DNA of 17,596 nucleotides. It comes from Terrimesophilobacter sp039923755 (GTDB taxonomy: Bacteria > Actinomycetota > Actinomycetes > Actinomycetales > Microbacteriaceae). The stretch lies in contig JBDTCD010000021.1 of NCBI GenBank assembly GCA_039923755.1, positions 1 to 17,596 on the forward strand, in the 5' to 3' direction. A program made the position numbers and the translations under genes. The notes beneath the pieces are model-generated. The model worked only from the letters and a program-made list of their open reading frames with translations, had not been told where the DNA came from and made no database searches. This document shows positions 6,745-13,309 of the stretch, in pieces. Within the stretch, counting starts at the first letter, position 1; each line of letters opens with the position of its first letter.

Positions 6745-7506
6745 TCAGCGGATGTGCGGCTCCATGGCCTCGGTGAGCAAGTCGGCGGCAGTGCGCAAAG
6801 ATTGCAGTGCGCGATGCGACCAGGCGTTGCTGCTGCATCGCGTGTCTGGCCCCGCCACCGTGAGGGAGCAGACGATTTCACCGCCGGAGAAGACGGGGCG
6901 GGCCACCGCGACAGCACCCGGGCTCAGTTCGCCGCGCGAGACGGCGTATCCGGATTCGCGAATCTGCTTCAGGTACTCCATGAGTGCTCCGCGTGATGGC
7001 GTGTGTTCGGTGAAGCGGGGAAAGTTCTGCTCCAGCACTTTCTCGATCACAGGCTCTGGAGCGAAGGCCAGCAGGGTGCGCTGCCCCGCGCCCGCGTGCA
7101 GGGGCAGGAGTTGGTTGATTTTGAAGGCATAACGCAGGGCGTGCGGTGAGCTCACTTGCTTCAGGCAGATGGCGTGCAACCCGCTCCTCACGGCGAGGAC
7201 AGCGGTTTCCGAGGTGCTTTCCACGATGGATTCCAGCACGGAGACGCCGATCTCCGCCAGCCGGGTATGCGTCAGGTGCTGGCCGGAGAGGTCGAGTAGT
7301 CTCCATCCTGGCGTGTAACTTCCATGGAGTTCCTCGACCAGTGACAGTTCGCGCAGGCTCTTGATGTATCGGTAGACCGTGCTGGTCGGGATGGCGAGGT
7401 CCCTTGCCAGCTCCTCCACGCTGGCCTCGCCGGTGGAGGCAATTCGGACCATGATCGCGAGGCCGCGTTCGAAGGATGTTCGGGGCTCGGGGAATCCGCT
7501 GGCCAT
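6745..7506 (-). CDS. IclR-family transcriptional regulator (probable hut regulator)
   Basis: A 253-residue DNA-binding regulator with the IclR two-domain layout. The winged helix-turn-helix is at about 10-65, with SVEELARDLAIPTSTVYRYI (29-48) as the recognition segment. The effector-binding domain is at about 80-250, with PLHAGAGQRTLLAF (135-148), the usual PxxxxAxGrAxLA region. ATG at 7506 follows the hutD stop by only 4 nt; upstream codons encode a Pro/Arg/His-rich shadow of hutD and were excluded. It is co-transcribed with hutD and sits between hutHUIF and the divergent M20 gene, so it probably senses a histidine-pathway intermediate such as urocanate and controls both sides. That role is inferred from position; in other bacteria the hut repressor is HutC (GntR type). 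Confidence 0.92.
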   Translation of the reverse strand: MASGFPEPRTSFERGLAIMVRIASTGEASVEELARDLAIPTSTVYRYIKSLRELSLVEELHGSYTPGWRLLDLSGQHLTHTRLAEIGVSVLESIVESTSETAVLAVRSGLHAICLKQVSSPHALRYAFKINQLLPLHAGAGQRTLLAFAPEPVIEKVLEQNFPRFTEHTPSRGALMEYLKQIRESGYAVSRGELSPGAVAVARPVFSGGEIVCSLTVAGPDTRCSSNAWSHRALQSLRTAADLLTEAMEPHIR

Positions 7507-7510
7507 GAAC

Positions 7511-8233
7511 TCAGCGTAGGCCAGTGCGATCGGGTGGTGCCGGTGCCGGTGCCGCGGTCGCGGTGGGGGCGGCGGTGACCGTGATGATCGCAAGGATGCC
7601 GTCGCCCCGGATTGAGCGCGGCGACACCGGGTCACCGACGACCGTGTCAAAGCGGTTGATGGAATCCTCGACTGTGCCAGCGGAATCCGTTGCGATGGCA
7701 TCGTTACGGAGCAACCCGTACCCCTCGAGTAGCACACAGTACTGCCCTTCAGAAACGCGTCGGGGTCGATCGGCGGAGAGGACCTCGACGCTCACCTTGG
7801 CGTCCACTATGCCGGTGCGCGCGATCAGGTTCAGATCGCGAATCGGACCGTGAGGGAGTTTTGCACTGGTTTCGGCGCCACCGGCGAACGTGAACGGCCG
7901 GTACTTCTCTAGTACTTCGACCGCACCATTCACGGTGAGCATGACGGATTCTCCTTCGATGATGGTGATGATCCTGGTCATCCCGTCGAAGCGCGAAAAC
8001 GGCCCAGGGCTTTCCACATCGGCGATGCTCAATCGCCAGTCCCAGCCATCATCCGTGCAAGGCATCCACTTACCAGCGCCGCCAAGACGCATGCTGAGAA
8101 TCTGGCGGGTCATGCCACCACCATTGCGCCACGGTTGCGCGATGAGGTCAGCCCAGACGACGACGCGTAGCGGGTGATCGGGCCGAGCAGGCTGGTCTGC
8201 CCGGCCGGGTCGGTCGGCACTGGCGTCTGGCAC
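7511..8233 (-). CDS. hutD: HutD family protein (cupin)
   Basis: HutD is a bicupin-like cytosolic protein of the histidine-utilisation locus; in Pseudomonas it is reported to limit hut expression, possibly by binding an intermediate. Family motifs: QPWRNGGGMTRQI (33-45), WDWRLSIADVESPGPFSRF, TRIITIIEGESVMLTV and GPIRDLNLIAR. The protein has 240 residues from GTG 8233; the usual length is near 190. The extra length is a Pro/Arg-rich N-terminus and an Ala/Pro tail coded partly by three GGTGCC units. A longer start at GTG 8278 would overlap the divergent M20 gene by 14 nt. GTG 8233 was preferred because it mirrors the M20 start in the inverted repeat and has TACCCT 6 nt upstream. It is followed by iclR after 4 nt. 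Confidence 0.9.
   Translation of the reverse strand: MPDASADRPGRADQPARPDHPLRVVVWADLIAQPWRNGGGMTRQILSMRLGGAGKWMPCTDDGWDWRLSIADVESPGPFSRFDGMTRIITIIEGESVMLTVNGAVEVLEKYRPFTFAGGAETSAKLPHGPIRDLNLIARTGIVDAKVSVEVLSADRPRRVSEGQYCVLLEGYGLLRNDAIATDSAGTVEDSINRFDTVVGDPVSPRSIRGDGILAIITVTAAPTATAAPAPAPPDRTGLR
7536..7553. repeat. Triple hexanucleotide repeat in the hutD tail
   Basis: GGTGCC occurs three times in tandem (plus strand), coding the Ala-Pro-Ala-Pro tail of HutD. Being a multiple of three, changes in copy number would keep the frame. Low-complexity C-terminus; no function evident. Confidence 0.55.
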
Positions 8234-8268
8234 GTGCTCAGGGTACCCGCAGTATCCTGAGCACGTGC
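8230..8268. promoter_or_regulatory. Perfect inverted repeat forming the divergent hutD / M20 promoter
   Basis: GCACGTGCTCAGG (8230-8242) and CCTGAGCACGTGC (8256-8268) are perfect 13-bp arms around a 13-nt spacer. Each arm contains a GTG start codon: hutD at 8233-8231 on the minus strand and the M20 gene at 8265-8267 on the plus strand. Each GTG is preceded at 6 nt by a TAnnnT box: TACCCT (8245-8240, minus) and TATCCT (8253-8258, plus). The two transcripts would therefore begin at their start codons, with both -10 boxes packed in the dyad. A dimeric regulator bound here would block both genes. There is no Shine-Dalgarno sequence for either gene. Confidence 0.75.
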
Positions 8269-9548
8269 AGACCCCCACCGTAAACGCGTTGCTGGCGTCG
8301 ATTGTCGACGTGGGTAGAGATCTGCGTCGAGGCGGTTACTCGCGCCCGGTTTTCTCCGATGCCGAACTGACTCTGCGGGAGTGGTTCATCGCCGAAGCCA
8401 CCGCGCGAGGGCTTGAGGTCTCCACCGACGCGAATGGCATCATCTGGGCATGGTGGGATCTGCCCAACGCTTCAACCTCATCCGGAAAAGCCTCGCGCAT
8501 TGGCGCCCTGGTCACCGGTTCGCACCTGGATTCCGTTCCCGGCGGTGGAGCGTTCGATGGCCCGCTCGGTGTGGCCAGCGCGCTGGCGGCGTGGGACATA
8601 CTGGCCGCGCGGGAAGCCGCAGGAGCACTCACGCGTCGCCGAGCACTGGCGATTGCCGTCTTTCCTGAGGAGGAGGGTTCGCGCTTCGGCGTGGCATGTC
8701 TGGGTTCCCGGTTGCTGGCTGGGGCCATCGATCCGGCGAAGGCGCTTGCCCTGCGCGACAGCGACGGCAACACCTTTGCGGATGTCGCCTCCGCACACGG
8801 TCTTGACCCGAGCCGCTTCGGCCGTGATGAGGAAGCCCTTGCCCGCATTGGTGACTTTGTTGAATTGCACGTCGAGCAGGGCAGGGGCCTGAACTCCGAC
8901 CTCTACACCGATCACGCCGGGCGAGGCCCGGCCGTTGCCGTGGGAGACAGCATCCTCGGGCACGGCAGGTGGCGGTTGAGGTTCTCCGGGCAGGGTAATC
9001 ATGCCGGGACGACCCTCATGTCCGACCGCGCTGACCCTATGCTTGCCGCCGCACAGGCCATCGTGGCGGTGCGTGATATCGCTTCGGCCCAGAACGGAGC
9101 GCGCGCGACGGTGGGCAGGGTTGAGCCGATTCCCGGTGGAACCAATGTGATCGCTTCCATCGTCGACGTCTGGCTGGACGTGCGGCATCCGGATGATGCG
9201 ATTACCGCATCCCTCGTGGAGAAGATCCACTCTGATGCGCAGTCCATCGCAGCAACGGAAGGCTGCACGGTGGATCTCACCGAGGAGTCGTTGTCCGGCA
9301 CAGTGCAATTCGATGCGCGGCTGGCACGAATGCTCTGCGAATCCGTGACCCGCTCCATCCCTGGTGCTCCGCTCCTGCCCACCGGTGCCGGGCACGATGC
9401 CGGCGTACTTGCCGCGATGGTGCCCACGGGGATGCTCTACGTGCGCAACCCTTCCGGCATCAGCCACTCGCCGGAAGAGTACGTCGAAGACGAGGACGCC
9501 GCCACGGGAGTGCGCGTGCTGGCTGATTCACTGGCGGATCTTCTGTAA
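8265..9548 (+). CDS. M20-family amidohydrolase (carbamoylase / allantoate-amidohydrolase type)
   Basis: A binuclear metal hydrolase of 427 residues, the full length for the hydantoinase/carbamoylase branch of peptidase family M20. Metal ligands fit the family set: His87 and Asp98 in GSHLDSVPGGGAFDG (85-99), Glu137 in PEEEGSRFG (134-142), His202 in ELHVEQG (200-206) and His401 in SGISHSPEE. The dimerisation-lid motif SGQGNHAGTTLM is at 241-252, and TGAGHDA also matches. Annotation by homology would be N-carbamoyl-L-amino-acid hydrolase or allantoate amidohydrolase. In this hut locus, N-formyl-L-glutamate from HutF is a plausible substrate, making it a stand-in for the HutG deformylase; this is inference. 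GTG 8265 follows TATCCT by 6 nt and lacks a ribosome-binding site, so it is probably leaderless. Confidence 0.88.
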   Translation: MQTPTVNALLASIVDVGRDLRRGGYSRPVFSDAELTLREWFIAEATARGLEVSTDANGIIWAWWDLPNASTSSGKASRIGALVTGSHLDSVPGGGAFDGPLGVASALAAWDILAAREAAGALTRRRALAIAVFPEEEGSRFGVACLGSRLLAGAIDPAKALALRDSDGNTFADVASAHGLDPSRFGRDEEALARIGDFVELHVEQGRGLNSDLYTDHAGRGPAVAVGDSILGHGRWRLRFSGQGNHAGTTLMSDRADPMLAAAQAIVAVRDIASAQNGARATVGRVEPIPGGTNVIASIVDVWLDVRHPDDAITASLVEKIHSDAQSIAATEGCTVDLTEESLSGTVQFDARLARMLCESVTRSIPGAPLLPTGAGHDAGVLAAMVPTGMLYVRNPSGISHSPEEYVEDEDAATGVRVLADSLADLL

Positions 9549-9569
9549 TCGACAGGACGGCGACGCCAC

Positions 9570-9645
9570 ACGGTCGTTATTCACCACGGCCGCCATTCAC
9601 ACGGCCGTTACCGAGACGGCCGTTACCCGGACGGCCGTAAGGTGG
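9570..9645 (+). repeat. Five tandem ~15-bp repeats upstream of the aldehyde dehydrogenase
   Basis: Units begin with the palindrome-like ACGG(C/T)CG: 9570-9585 (16 nt, ACGGTCGTTATTCACC), 9586-9600 (ACGGCCGCCATTCAC), 9601-9615 (ACGGCCGTTACCGAG), 9616-9630 (ACGGCCGTTACCCGG) and 9631-9645 (ACGGCCGTAAGGTGG). Three copies contain the perfect palindrome ACGGCCGT, spaced 15 nt apart. The last copy includes TAAGGT (9638-9643), a possible -10 box about 30 nt before the ATG. The array lies wholly in the 125-nt gap between the M20 gene and the aldehyde dehydrogenase gene. It may be an operator array; it is too short and lacks unique spacers for a CRISPR. Confidence 0.8.
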
Positions 9646-9673
9646 ATTCCAGATCCAATCCGAGGAGACGACC

Positions 9674-11176
9674 ATGACCACCCAAGACCTCGAGGCGATC
9701 GCTGACCGCGCGGCACGGGCCGCCCCATTGTGGGCTGCAACCCCTCCGCGTGATCGGGCGAAGGCGCTTGTCGCCGCAGCCGACGCGTTACTTCGTGCTG
9801 AGGCCGATCTCGTCGCCACCGCGAGGGAGGAGACGGGCCTTACCCAGGCCAGGCTTTCCGGCGAACTGAAGCGCACCGCAGTTCAGTTGAAACTGTTCGC
9901 CGACACGGTCGTCGACGGCACGTATCTTGATGTTCGCATCGACGATGCCGATCCCGACTTCGTGTTGGGAGTGCGGCCGGATGTCCGCCGTTATCGCATC
10001 CCGGTTGGTCCGGTCCTCAACTTTGCGGCCAGCAACTTCCCGTTCGCCTTCTCGGTTGCTGGGGGTGACACCGCGGCCGCGCTCGCCGCGGGGTGCCCGG
10101 TCATCGTCAAAGCTCACTCCGGACATCCGCGCCTCTCGGTGCAGACCGCCGACATCGTGGCGCGAGCTCTCGAGTCCGCAGGCGCCCCGGAGGGAACGCT
10201 CCAACTCATTTCCGGGCAGGAAGCGGGCGTCGAGATGCTCAACGACCCGCGTATCAAAGCGGGGAGCTTTACCGGGTCGATTCGCGTCGGCCGGATGCTC
10301 GCCGATATCGCGGCCGCCAGGCCGACCCCGATTCCGTTCTACGGTGAACTTGGCAGCGTCAACCCGGTGTTCGTCACCGAAGCGGCGCTCGCCGAAAACA
10401 CGGACGGAATTCTCGACGGATTCATGACGAGTGTGTCGGGTTCGGCGGGCCAACTCTGCACCAAGCCCGGCTTCCTCTTCGCGCCGTCCACCGCCGCGCT
10501 GGCCGACGGCGTCGCAACCCGCGCTTCTGGCGTGGCAGAACACCGGCTCTTGAACCCCAGCATCACCCGCGGTTATCAAGCGCGCCGCAACGCGGTATTG
10601 AACACACCCGGTGTGACGGTCATCGCCGAGGGGAGCCTTCGCGTCGATGATGACGGCCAGGGCTGGGCGACGCCGACGATTGTCGCAGCGCCGGTGAGTG
10701 TGCTCAAAGAACACCGTGGGGAGTTGCTGGAGGAGTCCTTCGGTCCACTCTCGGTCATCGCCCAGTACGACGATGTGACAGAGCTTGCGTCGATTGCTGA
10801 TGACCTTTTCGAGGGGAACCTCACCGGCACCGTGCACGCCGCGAAGGGCGAAGACACTCCCGCGCTTCGTGAACTCGTCGACTGGATCTCCCACACCGCC
10901 GGCCGCGTGTTGTTCGGTGGCTGGCCAACGGGTGTCGCCGTGACGCCGGCCATGCAACACGGCGGACCCTGGCCGGCAACGACCAACGACTCGAGCACGT
11001 CGGTGGGTACGGCCGCCATCGCCCGATTCACGCGGCCCGTCGCATTCCAGAACGCCCCGTCGGCGATGCTGCCGGAGCCGCTGCGCGACGACAACCCGTG
11101 GGGGGTCCCTCAGCACCGCGCACCAGCGGGTGAATCGATGAGCTGGGGATCAACCGAGTACGGTACGACCTCGTGA
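9674..11176 (+). CDS. Aldehyde dehydrogenase (2-oxoglutarate-semialdehyde / 2,5-dioxovalerate type)
   Basis: An NAD(P)+-dependent aldehyde dehydrogenase of 500 residues. Catalytic residues are visible: Asn121 in FAASNFPFAFS (117-127), Lys146 of the cofactor site in CPVIVKAH, Glu225 in GELGS, and the nucleophile Cys262 in GQLCTKPG (259-266). The combination of SNFPFAFSVAGGDTA, GSFTGS, PIPFYGELGSVNPVF and GQLCTKPG is typical of 2,5-dioxovalerate (alpha-ketoglutaric semialdehyde) dehydrogenases, which make 2-oxoglutarate from sugar-acid or proline-derived semialdehydes. The exact substrate here is not settled. The start ATG has GGAG 6 nt upstream. The stop overlaps the next GTG start in GTGA. 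Link to histidine degradation is unclear; a product entering at 2-oxoglutarate would converge with glutamate. Confidence 0.88.
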   Translation: MTTQDLEAIADRAARAAPLWAATPPRDRAKALVAAADALLRAEADLVATAREETGLTQARLSGELKRTAVQLKLFADTVVDGTYLDVRIDDADPDFVLGVRPDVRRYRIPVGPVLNFAASNFPFAFSVAGGDTAAALAAGCPVIVKAHSGHPRLSVQTADIVARALESAGAPEGTLQLISGQEAGVEMLNDPRIKAGSFTGSIRVGRMLADIAAARPTPIPFYGELGSVNPVFVTEAALAENTDGILDGFMTSVSGSAGQLCTKPGFLFAPSTAALADGVATRASGVAEHRLLNPSITRGYQARRNAVLNTPGVTVIAEGSLRVDDDGQGWATPTIVAAPVSVLKEHRGELLEESFGPLSVIAQYDDVTELASIADDLFEGNLTGTVHAAKGEDTPALRELVDWISHTAGRVLFGGWPTGVAVTPAMQHGGPWPATTNDSSTSVGTAAIARFTRPVAFQNAPSAMLPEPLRDDNPWGVPQHRAPAGESMSWGSTEYGTTS

Positions 11177-11736
11177 CCACACCGCACGACCAGAGCCAGT
11201 ACCAGGTGCGTTTCGACTGGGGACCTGCCGGTGCAGAGGCCGTGGGCTCGGATGCGGATGTCGTCGTGCTTGTTGACGTACTTGCGGCACCCGAGCCTGA
11301 AAACGGTAGCGGCCGCTCGGCGCTGCTCGACATTTCAGCGTGGCCCGATCGTCCATCGATCGTCGCCGGTTCTCTTCGCAACCGCACCGCGGTCGCCGAC
11401 TGGGTGCTGGCGCGACAAGCCGAGAAGGGCGATCGCTTTGCCGTCGCTGTCATCGCCGCGGGAGAAGCTCGTACAGACGGCAGCATCCGTTTCGCCGTGG
11501 AAGACCACGTGGCTGCTGGCGCGATCATCGATGCGCTCGCCACCGTGGGCATCGACTATTGCTCGCCTGAGGCGGCAGCAGCGTGTGCATCGTTCACCGG
11601 ATTGCGCAACGCGCTCGCCCATCTCGTGAGCGCATCGGCGAGCGGGAAAGCGCTCCCGGGCAGTGACGCCGCGCGGGTCACAGAGTTTGCTTCACAGGTA
11701 GATGCGTCCGCAGATGTTTCAGTGCTGAAGGAATAG
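11173..11736 (+). CDS. ComB-like (2-phosphosulfolactate phosphatase family) protein
   Basis: A 187-residue protein resembling the ComB family, Mg2+-dependent acid phosphatases that in methanogens remove phosphate from 2-phosphosulfolactate during coenzyme M synthesis. Visible pieces: YQVRFDWGPAGAEAV (10-24), VVVLVDVLAAPEPENG, SLRNRTAVADWVL (67-79), a family-like Asn-Arg stretch, and EDHVAAGAIIDAL. Actinobacteria do not make coenzyme M in this way, so the true substrate is unknown; many members are simply called ComB-like. GTG 11173 overlaps the aldehyde dehydrogenase stop by 4 nt (GTGA) without its own ribosome-binding site, so the two proteins are probably made together. The assignment rests on remembered family pattern and is moderate. 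Confidence 0.6.
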   Translation: MTTPHDQSQYQVRFDWGPAGAEAVGSDADVVVLVDVLAAPEPENGSGRSALLDISAWPDRPSIVAGSLRNRTAVADWVLARQAEKGDRFAVAVIAAGEARTDGSIRFAVEDHVAAGAIIDALATVGIDYCSPEAAAACASFTGLRNALAHLVSASASGKALPGSDAARVTEFASQVDASADVSVLKE

Positions 11737-11780
11737 CAGTCTCGCCGCCGAGGTTGTGTTCAGCGAACTTAGGGAGAAAC

Positions 11781-12083
11781 ATGAAGGCAGTTTTGAATGG
11801 CGTCGTGATTGCGGAGGCGCCCAAAGATGAGTTGGTGTCGATCGAAGGCAACTGGTACTTTCCACCCGCGAGCGTGAAATCCGGTTTCCTCTCCGAAAGT
11901 CCGACCCCGTACACCTGTCCGTGGAAGGGCGTCTGCCAGTACTTCAGTGTCAAGGACGGTGACGCGCTTCTTCAGGATCGCGCCTGGAGTTACCCGCATC
12001 CGCTGCCGAGCTCATTTGACCGGGTCGGTCAGGACTACAGCGGTTACGTCGCGTTCTGGAAAGAAGTGACAGTCACCGAGTAG
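11781..12083 (+). CDS. DUF427 domain protein
   Basis: A small cytosolic protein of 100 residues made of a single DUF427 beta-rich domain. The characteristic core is visible: GVVIAEAP (7-14), VSIEGNWYFPP (19-29), then TPYTCPWKGVCQYFSV (42-57) and AWSYPHP (68-74), with the conserved TxCPWKG and Y-P-x-P elements. The function is not known. The start was moved to the inner ATG because AGGGAG lies a few nt before it and the family begins with MKA-like residues; an upstream ATG would add nine unsupported residues. It lies 44 nt after the ComB-like gene and probably ends this plus-strand run; the next gene converges 6 nt away. Confidence 0.9.
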   Translation: MKAVLNGVVIAEAPKDELVSIEGNWYFPPASVKSGFLSESPTPYTCPWKGVCQYFSVKDGDALLQDRAWSYPHPLPSSFDRVGQDYSGYVAFWKEVTVTE

Positions 12084-12089
12084 CAGCAG

Positions 12090-12701
12090 CTATCGGCGGG
12101 CGCGGGCGCGGTGTGCGCGCACTTTCGCGCGATTACCGCAGCGTTGCATGGAGCACCAGCGGCGGTTGCCGCTGCGCGAGGTGTCGACGTAGACGAGTTC
12201 GCAGTCGCTCGCCGCGCACTGCCGGAGGCGTGCAGCCTCGTCGCCGAACATTGACACGGCGTCACGGGCGATGAGCGAGAGCGCCTGAGTCGTTCGGGCC
12301 TGACCGGCACCCGCTTGGCGCGTGCCACCGGTGAGTGTGGGTGGAATGTCGGGCATTGCAGCGAACAGGTTGACGATGTCGATGTCGGATGCCGTTGGCC
12401 GTTCCCGGCGAACGATCGACAGCGCAATCGAGGCGATGGCAGCGCGAAGGCCAAGTGCATCGCTGAGTTCGCGCTCAGACACCGCCGGGTCAACCCTGGG
12501 CAGCCTTTCACTGAGCCAGCGACCGAGGTCGGCAGGCGACTGCAACAGTTCGGATGCCGAACTTCGGCGAGCCACCGTCGATTCAGTACGAGGAAACCCC
12601 CCGGTGTGCGCGAAATCCAGCGCGATCGAGCCCGCGTCGAACCACCACGATGAACCATCGTCCTCGCTCATCCGCTGGCCCGTGAGTGGTTCTGCGCTCA
12701 T
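12090..12701 (-). CDS. CGNR zinc-finger / ABATE-domain regulator
   Basis: A 203-residue predicted transcription regulator of the ABATE plus CGNR zinc-finger family. The N-terminal ABATE region (about 18-155) has WWFDAGSIALDFAHTGG (19-35). The C-terminal zinc finger uses Cys162, Cys167, Cys183 and Cys188, ending in the signature CGNRAKVRAHR (188-198), a basic segment likely to touch DNA. Family members are predicted stress or metabolic regulators, often with unknown ligands. ATG 12701 has TAGAGT 6 nt upstream, framed by a perfect 7-bp dyad, which suggests a leaderless, self-controlled gene. An inner ATG (residue 11) is possible but lacks this promoter. It is downstream of the sprT-like gene on the same strand and converges with DUF427. 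Confidence 0.9.
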   Translation of the reverse strand: MSAEPLTGQRMSEDDGSSWWFDAGSIALDFAHTGGFPRTESTVARRSSASELLQSPADLGRWLSERLPRVDPAVSERELSDALGLRAAIASIALSIVRRERPTASDIDIVNLFAAMPDIPPTLTGGTRQAGAGQARTTQALSLIARDAVSMFGDEAARLRQCAASDCELVYVDTSRSGNRRWCSMQRCGNRAKVRAHRARARR

Positions 12702-12723
12702 GTAACCACTCTAAACGGTTACA
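12701..12723 (-). promoter_or_regulatory. Palindrome TGTAACC-N9-GGTTACA over the CGNR regulator promoter
   Basis: Perfect 7-bp arms (12701-12707 and 12717-12723) flank a 9-nt spacer that contains the minus-strand -10 box TAGAGT (12713-12708). The inner arm touches the ATG and the outer arm contains the SprT-like stop codon. An operator wrapped round a -10 box is a classic repressor arrangement, so self-repression by the CGNR protein is the simplest guess. Confidence 0.6.
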
Positions 12724-13216
12724 GGTTGGTGGAGGAGGCGGCGCGTCGTCGCATGGCGGGAGTCACGTCGCGGTGCGTCCACGAGATCGCGTTCGCCGGA
12801 TCGAAGCGGCGGGAACATCGAGCACACGACATGGCCCTTGTTGGGCGCCGGTAGCGGTAGAGTTCGTGACCCCGCGGGCATCGACCCAGCCACGGTGCGA
12901 GCTCGTCAGCAACGGTGCCGTCGTGCGTTCGCCTGCCCACATACCCGAGATCCCGGGCGATGACTTTCCATTTCACTCCGTGTCCTGAGCGAGAACCGGC
13001 GAGCGCGTGCGCGACCTCGTGCAGGAGCACCTGGTGTATTTCGTCGTCATCAAACCGAGTGGCCAAATACCTGGACACCGTGATGCGCTTCGCCCGGTAG
13101 TCGCACAGGCCCGCCCTGGTCTTCGCGGAGTCGAACCCGAACGACCACTCCGCAGGGTCAAGGTGCAGCGCTATGAGGGCATCCGCCCATCGCCGCACTC
13201 GCACCAGATCAGCCAC
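12719..13216 (-). CDS. SprT-like zinc metalloprotease
   Basis: A 165-residue SprT-family protein. The zinc site is HEVAH (66-70) with the likely third ligand His79 in SGHGVKW, the order seen in SprT and the protease half of eukaryotic Spartan, which cuts DNA-protein crosslinks. A C-terminal zinc ribbon follows with Cys113, His116, Cys131 and Cys134 (CPRGH and CARC). The biological role of short bacterial SprT proteins is little known. GTG 13216 was chosen because TATCGT ends 6 nt before it, as for other leaderless genes here; an ATG nine codons upstream has no promoter or ribosome-binding site of note. It ends inside the palindrome of the downstream CGNR regulator gene. Confidence 0.88.
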   Translation of the reverse strand: MADLVRVRRWADALIALHLDPAEWSFGFDSAKTRAGLCDYRAKRITVSRYLATRFDDDEIHQVLLHEVAHALAGSRSGHGVKWKVIARDLGYVGRRTHDGTVADELAPWLGRCPRGHELYRYRRPTRAMSCARCSRRFDPANAISWTHRDVTPAMRRRAASSTNL

Positions 13217-13222
13217 GCTTCG

Positions 13223-13228
13223 ACGATA
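13223..13228 (-). promoter_or_regulatory. -10 box of the sprT-like gene
   Basis: TATCGT on the minus strand ends 6 nt before the GTG at 13216, fitting a transcript that begins at the start codon. No -35 consensus is obvious. Confidence 0.4.
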
Positions 13229-13282
13229 GCCGCGCTCGCGCATTCAGCCCGTATTGGCACGTCAGACTGTGTGTAGCGCATC

Positions 13283-13305
13283 GCTCCTCGAGAGTGTGGA
13301 GGAGC
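13283..13305 (-). terminator. Hairpin behind the crcB pair
   Basis: GCTCCTC (13283-13289) and GAGGAGC (13299-13305) form a perfect 7-bp stem with a 9-nt loop, beginning about 4 nt past the crcB stop. There is no U-run, as is common for putative terminators in high-GC actinobacteria, so the call is tentative. Confidence 0.45.
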
Positions 13306-13309
13306 CGAT

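Noticed and set aside
7507..7737. A 77-residue N-terminal extension of the IclR regulator
   Set aside because: It is antiphase to hutD coding and rich in Pro, Arg and His; the IclR fold starts just after ATG 7506.
8234..8278. A 15-residue N-terminal extension of HutD from GTG 8278
   Set aside because: It would overlap the divergent M20 gene by 14 nt and lacks a promoter box; GTG 8233 is placed symmetrically with the M20 start. Not wholly excluded.
8478..9467. A 329-codon minus-strand open frame opposite the M20 gene
   Set aside because: Antisense shadow; no recognisable domain, no promoter or ribosome-binding site.
9570..9645. The tandem repeats as a CRISPR array
   Set aside because: Units are 15-16 nt and contiguous with no unique spacers, and no cas gene is present.
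9788..11116. A 442-codon minus-strand open frame opposite the aldehyde dehydrogenase
   Set aside because: Arg/His/Gly-rich shadow translation without motifs; the plus-strand gene has all catalytic residues.
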